DNA of 64,000 nucleotides from an uncultured Porphyromonadaceae bacterium. Its GTDB lineage: Bacteria; Bacteroidota; Bacteroidia; Bacteroidales; Muribaculaceae. The stretch lies in contig CANRWW010000012.1 of assembly GCA_947643665.1 (NCBI GenBank), positions 1 to 64,000 of the forward strand. Reading direction: 5' to 3'. Of this stretch, positions 26,237 to 35,917 are shown in pieces. Position 1 is the first letter of the stretch; the number at the start of each line of letters is the position of its first letter. The translations under genes were made by a program, and so were the position numbers. The notes below the pieces were generated by a model. That model worked only from the letters and a program-made list of their open reading frames with translations. It was not told the DNA's origin and did not search any database.

Positions 26237-26273
26237 CAAAATTACGAAAAAAACCTCGCATTACGTAACTTTG
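26237..26273. promoter_or_regulatory. Divergent promoters of valS and the sugar permease
   Basis: A minus-strand TAATTTTG (26244-26237) faces valS with a leader of about 40 nt. A plus-strand TAACTTTG (26266-26273) faces the permease gene with a leader of about 70 nt. The -33 elements are poor. Confidence 0.5.
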
Positions 26274-26347
26274 CTTCGGGAAATCATCTGACATTCAAAA
26301 ATGTCACAATCCGTTCAACTGGATTACAATAAAAAAGACAGTACATT

Positions 26348-27562
26348 ATGAGCCGTTTAGTAAATAAAAAATATTTATTCCCTTTCATATTAATCACATC
26401 CCTGTTTTTCATGTGGGGATTTGCCAGAGCCATTTTGGATGTCCTTAACAAACATTTTCAGGAAACCCTATCCATATCCATTACACAATCCACGATGATT
26501 CAGGCTACGACATATCTCGGATATTTTATGATGGCGCTTCCGGCAGGCATTATACTTACACGATGGGGATACAGGCGAGGTATTGTTCTCGGCCTACTGC
26601 TGTTTGGAACGGGAAGCCTGATATTTATTGCCGGAGAACAAATTATGTCATTCGGGATATTCCTTGCCGCACTCTTCATAATAGGGTGTGGACTGGTAAC
26701 ATTGGAAACCGCAGCAAATCCATATGCCGCCGAACTTGGCACTCCTGCCACAGCAGCAAGCCGACTCAACCTCGCACAATCATTCAACGGCCTCGGATGC
26801 ATACTTGCCCCCGTTATTGTAGGCAATTTTCTTTTTTCCAATGCAAACGCTGATATATCCCTCCCATATACCATAATGGGAATTTCGGTTCTTGTATTAG
26901 CTGCAATATTCTCCAAAATAAAACTTCCTGAAATAAACGATACCACCGAAAGACACCCGAAATCTTCAAGCAACGATACACAGAGTATAACAAACACAAT
27001 AAAACATCTATGGGGTATAAAACGATTCAGGATCGGGATAACGGCACTTTTATGTTATGAAATCGCAGAAATTTCCATAAACAGCCTCTTCATAAATTAT
27101 GCGACCAGCGACGGATGGATGGAAAAGTCCACAGCATCAATAGTACTGTCTTTCGGAGCATTAAGTCTTTTCATGATAGCAAGAGTGGCAGGAAGCTGGA
27201 TCATGAGTAAAATAGCAGCGGAAAAAGTACTGCTGGTATGTTCTATGGTTACTATAATAGGAGCTCTTGTTGTTTCGCTCAATATCGGCATACTGTCAAA
27301 ATGCGGTCTTTTTGCATGTTATGCGTTCGAAGCCATAATGTTCCCTACAATCTTTGCCATAACCATTTCCGGAATCGGGGATTATATAAAAATCGCCTCA
27401 TCTCTCCTTATGATGACACCTATCGGTGGCGCCATAGGCACATTCCTGATGGGGTGGGTAGCCGACAACACATCTATATCCACAGCTTTCATAATTCCAA
27501 CATTCGGATATGCTTTCGTATTTGTTTATGCCTTTTATATATTAAAACAATCACACAAATGA
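26348..27562 (+). CDS. FucP/GluP-type sugar:proton symporter (MFS)
   Basis: A 404-residue, about 12-segment inner-membrane permease of the fucose/glucose/galactose branch of the major facilitator family. FFMWGFARAILDVLNKHFQ in the first helix and ETAANPYAAELG after helix 4 are typical of FucP and GluP. The sugar cannot be fixed from sequence. The stop codon overlaps the start of the PfkB kinase gene (ATGA at 27559-27562), so the two are translationally coupled and the kinase probably acts on the imported sugar or polyol. Confidence 0.85.
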   Translation: MSRLVNKKYLFPFILITSLFFMWGFARAILDVLNKHFQETLSISITQSTMIQATTYLGYFMMALPAGIILTRWGYRRGIVLGLLLFGTGSLIFIAGEQIMSFGIFLAALFIIGCGLVTLETAANPYAAELGTPATAASRLNLAQSFNGLGCILAPVIVGNFLFSNANADISLPYTIMGISVLVLAAIFSKIKLPEINDTTERHPKSSSNDTQSITNTIKHLWGIKRFRIGITALLCYEIAEISINSLFINYATSDGWMEKSTASIVLSFGALSLFMIARVAGSWIMSKIAAEKVLLVCSMVTIIGALVVSLNIGILSKCGLFACYAFEAIMFPTIFAITISGIGDYIKIASSLLMMTPIGGAIGTFLMGWVADNTSISTAFIIPTFGYAFVFVYAFYILKQSHK

Positions 27563-28485
27563 CACAACACAAGTCAAATATAAGAAATTACGACATCTGC
27601 TGCATCGGCCATATAACACTTGACAAAATAATAACTCCACATTTTACCGCCCAAATGCCCGGAGGTACAGCTTATTATTTTGCAAAAGCCCTCAAGAATT
27701 TCGACCATTCCGGTTTCCACCTAATTACATCCATAGGAGAAACAGAAATGGATGTAATCAGGGAATTGCAGTCTGACGGCATAGACGTTACAGTAATTCC
27801 AAGCAGAAAATCAGTATGTTTTGAAAATAAATATGGTGATGACATGAACGAACGCGCCCAACGCGTTCTGGCAAAAGCAGACCCGTTCATGGCGGCAAAA
27901 ATACCGGAAATAAACTCTCGCATATATCATCTAGGGACATTGCTGGCGGATGATTTCGACCTGGAAGTCATAAAGAAACTATCTGGCAATGGCATTGTAT
28001 CCGTTGATGTTCAGGGGTTTCTGCGCAAAGTAGACGGAGAGCGTGTCGTGCCGGTGGATTATCACAAAAAAATAGAGGCACTGCCATATATTTCCATCCT
28101 GAAAGCCAATGAGATGGAGATGGAGACACTTACAGGAACCACTGATCCGAAAAAGGCCGCATACATGCTGTACGACTGGGGATGCCCTGAAATAATCCTT
28201 ACACTCGGCAGTAAGGGATCAATAATATATGCCCACGGAAAATTCTACGATATTCCGGCTTTCCCTCCGGATAAACTTATTGATGCCACCGGATGCGGAG
28301 ACACATATATGGCAGGTTATCTATACATGAGAAGCAAAGGCGCCACATATGAAGAAGCAGGCTCCTTTGCAGCTGCCATGTGTTCCATCAAATTAAGCAA
28401 AACAGGCCCGTTTGCCTCCACAATCCAAGATGTGAAATCTCTTATAACCAAATGCATGAATCTCTCTTCAGGCAATCACTCATGA
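27559..28485 (+). CDS. PfkB family carbohydrate kinase
   Basis: A 308-residue ribokinase-fold enzyme. The N-terminal block ICCIGHITLDKIITP and PGGTAYYFAKAL bind substrate, and DATGCGDTYMAGYL carries the catalytic aspartate and anion hole (with Cys in place of the usual Ala). The open frame extends upstream into the permease gene, but the ATG at 27559, overlapping the permease stop, is the natural start. The middle part (CFENKYG, QRVLAKADPF) recalls myo-inositol/polyol kinases more than ribokinase or fructokinase, a weak hint only. Confidence 0.82.
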   Translation: MTQHKSNIRNYDICCIGHITLDKIITPHFTAQMPGGTAYYFAKALKNFDHSGFHLITSIGETEMDVIRELQSDGIDVTVIPSRKSVCFENKYGDDMNERAQRVLAKADPFMAAKIPEINSRIYHLGTLLADDFDLEVIKKLSGNGIVSVDVQGFLRKVDGERVVPVDYHKKIEALPYISILKANEMEMETLTGTTDPKKAAYMLYDWGCPEIILTLGSKGSIIYAHGKFYDIPAFPPDKLIDATGCGDTYMAGYLYMRSKGATYEEAGSFAAAMCSIKLSKTGPFASTIQDVKSLITKCMNLSSGNHS

Positions 28486-28499
28486 AAATTTGAGCCTCA

Positions 28500-28531
28500 T
28501 TTGGCGCACCACGATATTTTTCGTAATTTTG
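28500..28531 (+). promoter_or_regulatory. Promoter of the S9 peptidase gene
   Basis: TTTG (28500-28503), 20-nt spacer, TAATTTTG (28524-28531): both elements exact. Leader of about 45 nt. Confidence 0.75.
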
Positions 28532-28583
28532 TTCGTATTGAATACGACACAGAATATATTTCAACTATCATACAACTAAACCG

Positions 28584-30707
28584 ATGAACAAATTATTTAT
28601 CCCGTTAGCTATGTCAGCAACCATTCTGGGTACCGCCTCAAGCTGCTGCGACAAACAGGAGCTCATCGACAAGCCCGAGTTCCATTCCACCGACGGCATC
28701 TTCAATATTGAAGCCCTGGAAGCTCTGGGAAGAGTGAGCAATCCACAGGTTTCCCCTGACGGATCAAAGATCCTATATGGAGTAAGCTATGAAAGCGTAG
28801 AACAGAACAAATCAAATAACGAGCTATATGTGATGGACACAGACGGCTCCAACGTAAAACGGCTGACCAACACGCCGGCATCAGAAGGGGATGCCGTATG
28901 GATTGACGGCGGAAAACGGGTGGCGTTTGTAGCACCGCACGATGGCAAACCACAGATGTGGGTAATGAATGCAGACGGAAGCAACCGTCAGGTTGTAACC
29001 CGTATGCCAAATGGAGTGGGAGGTTTCCTCTTATCGCCTGACGGCACAAAAGTATTGATTATTTCCACTGTCAAATATGGCCGCACATCACAGGACGTAT
29101 ATCCGGATCTTCCTAAAGCAAACGCCCGCATCATTGACGATATGATGTACAAGCATTGGGACGAATGGGTAACCGAGATACCACATCCTTTCCTCGCTGA
29201 TTTCACAGGCTTCGGAATAAAGAATGTACGCGACATAATGCAAGACGAACCTTACGAAGCACCGATGAAACCATTCGGCGGAATCGAATCATTCGCATGG
29301 TCACCCGATTCCAGGCAAATCGTATATGTAAGCCGGAAAAAAACAGGAATGGAATATGCCATCTCTACAAATTCCGACTTATATCTCTACGACATAGCAG
29401 CAGCCACAACGCGCAACCTTACTGAAGGAATGATGGGATATGACACCGCACCGGCATTCTCCCCCGATGGTAAAACCCTCGCATGGCTCTCCATGGAACA
29501 TGACGGATACGAATCTGACAAAAACCGTATATTCGTCATGAATATGGCAACCGGAGAAAAAACAGACCTTACAACAAACTGGGATTATACCGCAGATGCG
29601 ATCGCATGGAATCCGGATGGCAAAAACATCTATTTTATTGCTCCATATCAGGGTGTAACCCCTATATTCAATGTAGAAGTGGCGAGCAAAAAAATCACAA
29701 TGGTCACATCAGGAGCAGATATTGCAGACTATGCCGCATTGGCTCCTGTAGGAACAGACCGTCTCGTAACCATGCGCCACTCCATGCTCTACCCTAACGA
29801 AATTTTCATGGTAGAGAATCAAAAAGCCACTCCGCTTACAAGTGTAAACAAAGACATTCTTACCCAGATAAAAGCTCCCATGGTGATGAAGGAGCTTATC
29901 CCGACAACAGACGGAAAACTAATGACCACTTGGGTCGTGCTTCCACCAGACTTCGATCCTAATAAGAAATATCCCGCAATTCTCTATTGCCAGGGAGGTC
30001 CCCAGCAGGCAGTAAGCCAGTTTTGGAGCTACCGGTGGAACCTCATGCTTATGGCATCTAAGGGATATGTGGTTATTGCGCCTAACAGGCGTGGCCTTCC
30101 CGGATTCGGCACAGAATGGAACGCACAGATCTCAGGCGACTATCCCGGCCAGAATATGCAGGATTATCTGTCTGCAGTTGATTACATGAAAGAAAAACCA
30201 TTTATTGACGGCGAGCATATAGGTGCTGTCGGTGCAAGCTATGGAGGATTCTCGGTATATATGCTTGCAGGAATACACGAAAACCGTTTTGCCGCGCTTA
30301 TCGCACATGCAGGCATATTCAACATTGAAGCACAGTATCTTGAAACAGAAGAAATGTGGTTCGCAAACTGGGACATGGGCGGTGCATTCTGGGAAAGAGA
30401 CAATGCAGTGGCACAACGCACATTTGCAAACTCCCCTCACAAATTCGTGGATCGCTGGAACACACCTATCCTTGTGACACATGGCGAATTTGATTACCGC
30501 ATACTTTCATCTCAAGGAGAAATGGCTTTCAATGCAGCCCGCCTGCGCGGAGTTCCTGCTGAAATGGTAATATTCCCCGACGAGAACCACTGGATATTGA
30601 AACCACAGAATGCCATCCTTTGGCAACGGGTATTTTTCCGTTGGCTTGACCGCTGGCTCAAACCAGAAACAAAAAACAATTTGTCTCCCGATTCCACTGA
30701 GGCCTGA
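28584..30707 (+). CDS. S9 family (DPP IV/acylaminoacyl-type) peptidase, exported
   Basis: A 707-residue serine peptidase that would trim dipeptides or acylated residues from peptides outside the cytosol. The N-terminus is a signal peptide ending ASSCCDK, which could be a lipobox. A beta-propeller built from PD40/WD40-like repeats (SPDGTKVL, SPDSRQIVYV, SPDGKTLAWL) covers about 60-420. The alpha/beta-hydrolase domain has Ser552 in GASYGG, Asp637 in HGEFDYR and His669 in DENHWI. Single gene with its own promoter and terminator. Confidence 0.9.
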   Translation: MNKLFIPLAMSATILGTASSCCDKQELIDKPEFHSTDGIFNIEALEALGRVSNPQVSPDGSKILYGVSYESVEQNKSNNELYVMDTDGSNVKRLTNTPASEGDAVWIDGGKRVAFVAPHDGKPQMWVMNADGSNRQVVTRMPNGVGGFLLSPDGTKVLIISTVKYGRTSQDVYPDLPKANARIIDDMMYKHWDEWVTEIPHPFLADFTGFGIKNVRDIMQDEPYEAPMKPFGGIESFAWSPDSRQIVYVSRKKTGMEYAISTNSDLYLYDIAAATTRNLTEGMMGYDTAPAFSPDGKTLAWLSMEHDGYESDKNRIFVMNMATGEKTDLTTNWDYTADAIAWNPDGKNIYFIAPYQGVTPIFNVEVASKKITMVTSGADIADYAALAPVGTDRLVTMRHSMLYPNEIFMVENQKATPLTSVNKDILTQIKAPMVMKELIPTTDGKLMTTWVVLPPDFDPNKKYPAILYCQGGPQQAVSQFWSYRWNLMLMASKGYVVIAPNRRGLPGFGTEWNAQISGDYPGQNMQDYLSAVDYMKEKPFIDGEHIGAVGASYGGFSVYMLAGIHENRFAALIAHAGIFNIEAQYLETEEMWFANWDMGGAFWERDNAVAQRTFANSPHKFVDRWNTPILVTHGEFDYRILSSQGEMAFNAARLRGVPAEMVIFPDENHWILKPQNAILWQRVFFRWLDRWLKPETKNNLSPDSTEA

Positions 30708-30735
30708 GGCCTATAAAACAGAAGACCGGTTTATG

Positions 30736-30767
30736 CCCGGCGAGGACATGTATCCTCGCCGGGTTTT
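30736..30767 (+). terminator. Terminator of the S9 peptidase gene
   Basis: CCCGGCGAGGA (30736-30746) and TCCTCGCCGGG (30753-30763) pair perfectly around a 6-nt loop and are followed by TTTT (30764-30767), which also serves as the -33 position of the next promoter. Confidence 0.8.
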
Positions 30768-30795
30768 ATATTTAAACCGGAAATGACTAATTTTG
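30764..30795 (+). promoter_or_regulatory. Promoter of the porin gene
   Basis: TTTT (30764-30767, one change from TTTG), 20-nt spacer, TAATTTTG (30788-30795). It overlaps the T-run of the terminator before it. The leader would be only about 10 nt. Confidence 0.6.
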
Positions 30796-30812
30796 CACCT
30801 TGAATATTATTT

Positions 30813-31868
30813 ATGAGAATGGAAATAAAACGTAAAATATTATCTGCCATAATCGGTGCCACATGTATTACCGGATATTCCACCGGTCTGGATTCAGATA
30901 AAAATGATAAAGGATTTAGTTACGTGCCGGAGATACATGGCGTGGTAAGAGCTCGTTGGGAAGGGGAATGGGCCGGCGCCGAAGAGGGATTCGGCAGTAG
31001 GTTTGAGGTGAAAAATGCCCGTATAAATGTGGGAGGCAAAGTATTTCCAACAATCAGTTATTACATACAGATTGACGCTTGTGACCAAGGTAAAATGAAA
31101 TTTCTTGATGCTTGGGGCAATTGGGAATTCCTACCCAAATGGAAAGTACAGGCTGGACAATTCCGCGTACCATTCGGGGTAGACTGCTTTAAAGGTCCAG
31201 GAGGATATTATTTTGCAAACAGATCATTTATAGGCAAATATATGGTCAACATGCGTCAGGTCGGTATAAAAGCCGGATACTATGGCAAATCTGGGGAAAT
31301 ACCTGTAGACGTGGAGTTTGGCATTTTCAATACTGCATCAACAGGGGATCACGATATCTGGCAAAAAAGCTATACATATTCAACCAAAGCCACAGGCTAC
31401 ATAAAAAATGTAGCAGTTTCAGGTAGTTTCGTCAGTTACAAGCCGGACATTTTCAGAGTAAATGTATTTGACGGATGTGTCACATGGAAATATGACAGAT
31501 GGCTCGTTGAAGGAGAATACCAGTACAAACGATATGCCGGGAGCGATTTCAGGCATGTCAATGCCTGGAATGTATATGGTGTCTACACACTTCCTGTCAC
31601 AAGCCGCATATTGAATTTTGTTTCATTTGAAGGACGTTTTGACGGGATGACAGACCATTCAACCGGGGTCAGCGACGATGACGGCCATTTATCTGCAGAT
31701 CATCCGTCTAGACGACGTATCACTATAGGTTCAACGATAGGACGTATACACCGGCATGTCAAAGCCGAATTCAGTATCAATTATGAAAAATATTTATACA
31801 ACAACGGTATTGAAGCTACACGGGGCAACGGAGACAAACTTATAGCAGAACTTGTCATTAAGTTTTAA
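30813..31868 (+). CDS. Outer-membrane porin, phosphate-selective porin O/P type
   Basis: The 351-residue protein has a short signal peptide and many alternating strands ending in an aromatic or hydrophobic C-terminus (LIAELVIKF), as in outer-membrane beta-barrels. ARWEGEWAGAEEGFGSRFEVKNARINVGG and WKVQAGQFRVPFG are typical of OprP/OprO-like porins of Bacteroidetes. The substrate is unknown; the family name does not prove phosphate transport. Single gene, convergent with the META-domain gene. Confidence 0.78.
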   Translation: MRMEIKRKILSAIIGATCITGYSTGLDSDKNDKGFSYVPEIHGVVRARWEGEWAGAEEGFGSRFEVKNARINVGGKVFPTISYYIQIDACDQGKMKFLDAWGNWEFLPKWKVQAGQFRVPFGVDCFKGPGGYYFANRSFIGKYMVNMRQVGIKAGYYGKSGEIPVDVEFGIFNTASTGDHDIWQKSYTYSTKATGYIKNVAVSGSFVSYKPDIFRVNVFDGCVTWKYDRWLVEGEYQYKRYAGSDFRHVNAWNVYGVYTLPVTSRILNFVSFEGRFDGMTDHSTGVSDDDGHLSADHPSRRRITIGSTIGRIHRHVKAEFSINYEKYLYNNGIEATRGNGDKLIAELVIKF

Positions 31869-31928
31869 TATTCTCAATCCCCCTCTTTATATCAAAGTGG
31901 TATGAATGTGATTTAAAACCCCATCATA

Positions 31929-33053
31929 TCAGTGCCTGGATGTTTCATCACGATGATCAACGGCCATACGCTCCAAAGTAAGTAACAGGTCGCCATCAGC
32001 ACTGTATATGTCAGTAATGCCTGGGGAAGAGGCACGTGCACTTTCCGCCTCTTCCAAGGCTAGCAATAATTCTGTCTCACGCATTTCCAAAGGACATGCC
32101 GTGCGGGTGGTGACAAGGTCAAGAAACTGCATTGAATCTGTCTTGTCCGGATCAATAAACAGAGTCCCGTTAAACACATTGCATCCTGTATTACCATGAA
32201 TTTTCCGTCCCTCCACATCTATTGATAAAGAAACATCTCCTTCAAAAGGAGTGCCGTTAAGACTCTTCACTTTCCACGCGCCATTCAAAAAAATCATATT
32301 TTGCCTACGCAGTATGATCAATGGGACTGTTCCATTCGCAGGCATCAAATCAAGATAGGTAACCGATCCTTCCTGTCTGGGCAAATAAGACGCCACATCA
32401 CTAAGCGCCAGATTTATAAGATGTTCAAGAGGGGCATCATTACAAAGGCGTTGGGTAGATATAAGATTTTCAACAGATATTTTTCCGTCAGGCTGCAATT
32501 TTATATCACCGTTTATATAATTGCAGCCATTGGAACCATAAATGCGTTTTGCGGAAATATCAAAAGTCACATATGGACGTTCCTCCCCCTGGACCATATT
32601 ATTACGGACTTTATAAATAGTCCATTCTCCACCGATAGAAAAATCTCCTGCAGATGATCCGGCAGACTTACCGCTGGCAGGATCTTCTATTTTCCCGTTT
32701 GCCGAGTTTGTTTCATTGTCTTTTTCAAGAGCGCCATTCACTTCTGCGTCGCGTCTAGCTGCAGCAAGTTCTTTTTTTGATACACCACCCCCCTTTTTAT
32801 TATGCTTGTTTTTTACAGCCTTACCCGAAGTAGACGAAGCAGATGCATTTTTCTGTTGTTTATTTTTAGGAGGGGAAAGCACCGGACCGGAAACTTTTGA
32901 ATCGGAAGCATCTGACTGCAATGTCTCTTCTGTTGAATTTCCCGATGAACCCCGCATTATAAGTTTTTGAGATTTGTCAAGCAATGCGCAAGACGAAACT
33001 GAACTTAGGAGGAAAACACCGATAGGTAACAACGCTATATTTTTATGAGACAT
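31929..33053 (-). CDS. Lipoprotein with two META domains
   Basis: The 374-residue protein begins MSHKNIALLPIGVFLLSSVSSC, a lipoprotein signal with Cys22 as lipidation site, followed by a low-complexity Ser/Lys/Asn linker (to ~150). Two META (HslJ-like) domains follow: the first with GSNGCNYINGD and a second with GNTGCNVFNGTL and TTRTACP. HslJ-type domains are linked to envelope stress and drug tolerance in Enterobacteria. Longer starts exist at 33086 and 33116, but the -7 element lies at 33118-33125, and the lipoprotein start fits best. Confidence 0.82.
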   Translation of the reverse strand: MSHKNIALLPIGVFLLSSVSSCALLDKSQKLIMRGSSGNSTEETLQSDASDSKVSGPVLSPPKNKQQKNASASSTSGKAVKNKHNKKGGGVSKKELAAARRDAEVNGALEKDNETNSANGKIEDPASGKSAGSSAGDFSIGGEWTIYKVRNNMVQGEERPYVTFDISAKRIYGSNGCNYINGDIKLQPDGKISVENLISTQRLCNDAPLEHLINLALSDVASYLPRQEGSVTYLDLMPANGTVPLIILRRQNMIFLNGAWKVKSLNGTPFEGDVSLSIDVEGRKIHGNTGCNVFNGTLFIDPDKTDSMQFLDLVTTRTACPLEMRETELLLALEEAESARASSPGITDIYSADGDLLLTLERMAVDHRDETSRH

Positions 33054-33117
33054 TGGCAAACTATATTTATGGAGGCGTATATTCATCCCCCTCCAAATGA
33101 AACGTATATTATTCATA

Positions 33118-33125
33118 CAAAGCTA
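33118..33125 (-). promoter_or_regulatory. -7 element of the META lipoprotein gene
   Basis: Minus-strand TAGCTTTG fits TAnnTTTG and lies about 65 nt upstream of the chosen start at 33053. Confidence 0.5.
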
Positions 33126-33171
33126 ACAAAAAACCATTGAATTAGATAATACCTCATACGACTTTTTTACT

Positions 33172-33179
33172 TATATTTG
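33172..33179 (+). promoter_or_regulatory. -7 element of the galactan-utilisation block
   Basis: TATATTTG fits TAnnTTTG and lies about 100 nt before the GH-A gene. No good -33 element was found. Confidence 0.4.
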
Positions 33180-33277
33180 CAAAAATTTAGAATTGCATAG
33201 CATCGTCACATATAAGCAAAAGTTTATCTAATATATTGAAAGGCTTATTAATACCATCATAATTCCAACTATGACCC

Positions 33278-35836
33278 ATGAAAAATCTCTTTAATTTGGT
33301 ATGCATCCTGATGTATCTTATACTTTGCGGATTGACTCCTGCAAATGCAGATGGAAAAATTTATGTGGACAAAAATGGCCGCATGCGCGACAAAACCACA
33401 GGAAAAGAAGTGCGGTATTACGGCGTGAATTATACATTGCCGTTTGCACACGCATACAGGGCGATGAATCAGCTTGGTGTTGACCACAAACAGGCCATAG
33501 ACCGTGACATTTACCACATCAGCCGAATGGGTGCAAATGCATTTCGCTTGCATCTATGGGATGTGGAACTCACCGACAGTATAGGTAACTTACTGGATAA
33601 TGAACATCTTGACCTACTTGATTACCTGATCAAAAAACTTGAAAACCGAGGCATTGACATCATACTTACCGCACAGACCAATTTCGGAAACGGTTATCCT
33701 GAACATGATGAACCGACTGGAGGATTCTCATATTTTTACAACAAGTGCGATATACATTCCGATCCGGATGCAATCAAGGCACAACAAAAATATCTGGCAG
33801 CTCTTGTCAATCATACAAACAGATATACTGGCAGAAATTATGCGGATGACAAAAATATAATAGCACTGGAAATAAACAACGAACCATGCCACGATACTAC
33901 TGAGAAACAAGTGGCGTCCTACATCAACCTCATGGCAAACACACTCCGCAAAAACGGCTGGGACAAACCGGTATTTTACAATGTGAGCCACAATATGCAT
34001 CTGGCAGATGGATATTATAAATCAGATATTGATGGTACCACCTTCCAATGGTACCCCATAGGTCTTGTTTCGGGTCACACGCGTACCGGGAACTTTTTGC
34101 CTTATGTAGATGACTACTTTATTCCCTATACATCTCTAAAGGGGTATAAGAACAAAGCAAAGATTATATATGAATTTGATCCGGCAGACATATTGGACAG
34201 TTACCTGTATCCGGCAGTCGCACGCACATTTGCCCGCAAGGGATTTCAATGGGCAACACAATTCGCATATGATCCCATTGATATGGCCTCATACAATACC
34301 GAATATCAGACCCATTATCTAAATCTTGCGTATACACCGCAAAAAGCTCTCGGAATGAAAATCGCAGCTCGTGTGATGCAGACCGAACCACAAGGGACAG
34401 ACACAGATAAATACCCTTCAGATACGGTTTTCGGAGCCGCGACAGTAAGCTACAAACGAAATTTGGCTATGTGGAACACTCCACAGGAATATTTTCATAC
34501 CAACAATACTGCAGATCAACCGATACAGCCTGATTCACTTATACATATAGCCGGATATGGCAGTTCACCTATAGTAAGTTATCAGGGCCGCGGAGCATAT
34601 TTTATTGATCGCGTATCTCCCGAGGTATGGCGCTTGGAAATACTGCCTGATATTTTATATCTTGCCGATCCATTCATGAAACCATCGCTTGACCGTGAAG
34701 TCGCGGTTGCAATAGACACGTCACACCCCATGGCACTTGACTTACCCGGGCTTAATGAAAATTTTTACTACATTTCCGTAAAAAACGAAGAGCATCATGC
34801 CCGGAGGGCAGATAAATTGACCTTACATGCCACCCCCGGGGTATATCTCCTTTCATCAGACAGTACGGCACTGTCACATACAAGCCTTACTGCACCTCTC
34901 GGAAACATACTTATTAACGAATATGTGGCGCCCCATGTTTCCAAAGACATCCCCTTGCATGTGAACCACTCCCCTGTCCCCGTGCATTACAACAACATGG
35001 ATCTGTTAATCACGGCCGAATCTTTTGGTCCGCAAGCACCGGATTCATTAGTGATATACCCCGAAGATGCATCATTCTGGCGAAAAGACAACAAATTGTA
35101 TACTATGCACAAAAAAGGTCCGTACACTTATGCTGCTACAATTCCGGCTTCGGATCTTTCCGGCAAAACAGAATGGAAATACCGCATAACGGCTGCCACA
35201 ACAGATCAAAAACGTACATTCCCGAACTCGGTGCCGGGCACCCCGCTTGACTGGGACAGCCCGGAAGGGGAATATTACATCACACGATTATGTTCGCAGA
35301 ACGATCCTGTAATATTGCTTGAGGGATCTGACGGTGTTGAAATTTCCACCATACCGGATGAGTGGGGACGTTCATATGCACAATATTCAAAACAAATGCC
35401 ATTAGCACCTGATGCGTTGGAAATCGTAACAGGAGCCGGATCTGACACCATTACCACCATACTCTCTGCATACATAAAGGATGTCATGTCCAATACATTC
35501 GGCAAAACCGGAGACACATCACCAAGGACATTAAAAATACGTACTGGATCTGTATCTGGTACAGACCGGATGACAGTATCACTTGTGAATTCGGATGGCA
35601 TCACATTCGGTAAAACAATTGCACTAAAACCCGACACAATATCTGAAATTAAAATTGCAGATATGTCAATAATGCCTACCTTGTTATGCCCTGCACCATA
35701 CCCGACCTTCTTGAAACGTGAATTTACACCTTACGGCTACAACAGGCAATTACATCTGCCGGAAGCAGAAGTAGTACGCCTCGCATTCTCCGGCAGCGAC
35801 GCAAAGGTCAAGATTATAGGTGCATGGATAGAATAA
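33278..35836 (+). CDS. Secreted clan GH-A glycoside hydrolase (GH5-like barrel)
   Basis: The 852-residue protein has a signal peptide (1-24) and a TIM-barrel hydrolase domain to about 400. The two clan GH-A glutamates are visible: Glu202 in EINNEPCHD (acid/base) and Glu299 in IIYEFDPADI (nucleophile). The barrel is followed by beta-rich domains of about 450 residues with no family I recognise. Family and substrate are uncertain; its place directly ahead of a GH53 galactanase and a GH2 enzyme suggests a role in galactan or galactoside breakdown. Related proteins are often annotated only as 'membrane or secreted protein'. Confidence 0.75.
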   Translation: MKNLFNLVCILMYLILCGLTPANADGKIYVDKNGRMRDKTTGKEVRYYGVNYTLPFAHAYRAMNQLGVDHKQAIDRDIYHISRMGANAFRLHLWDVELTDSIGNLLDNEHLDLLDYLIKKLENRGIDIILTAQTNFGNGYPEHDEPTGGFSYFYNKCDIHSDPDAIKAQQKYLAALVNHTNRYTGRNYADDKNIIALEINNEPCHDTTEKQVASYINLMANTLRKNGWDKPVFYNVSHNMHLADGYYKSDIDGTTFQWYPIGLVSGHTRTGNFLPYVDDYFIPYTSLKGYKNKAKIIYEFDPADILDSYLYPAVARTFARKGFQWATQFAYDPIDMASYNTEYQTHYLNLAYTPQKALGMKIAARVMQTEPQGTDTDKYPSDTVFGAATVSYKRNLAMWNTPQEYFHTNNTADQPIQPDSLIHIAGYGSSPIVSYQGRGAYFIDRVSPEVWRLEILPDILYLADPFMKPSLDREVAVAIDTSHPMALDLPGLNENFYYISVKNEEHHARRADKLTLHATPGVYLLSSDSTALSHTSLTAPLGNILINEYVAPHVSKDIPLHVNHSPVPVHYNNMDLLITAESFGPQAPDSLVIYPEDASFWRKDNKLYTMHKKGPYTYAATIPASDLSGKTEWKYRITAATTDQKRTFPNSVPGTPLDWDSPEGEYYITRLCSQNDPVILLEGSDGVEISTIPDEWGRSYAQYSKQMPLAPDALEIVTGAGSDTITTILSAYIKDVMSNTFGKTGDTSPRTLKIRTGSVSGTDRMTVSLVNSDGITFGKTIALKPDTISEIKIADMSIMPTLLCPAPYPTFLKREFTPYGYNRQLHLPEAEVVRLAFSGSDAKVKIIGAWIE

Positions 35837-35917
35837 TCCATATAATGCTGCCGTTATATATGTGACAATTTTGAACACTTACTTAATGCATTCATCTAAC
35901 ATAAAACCACAAATTTC

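Noticed and set aside
27238-27558. Upstream extension of the PfkB kinase frame
   Set aside because: It runs inside the permease gene in another frame; the ATG overlapping the permease stop is the natural start.
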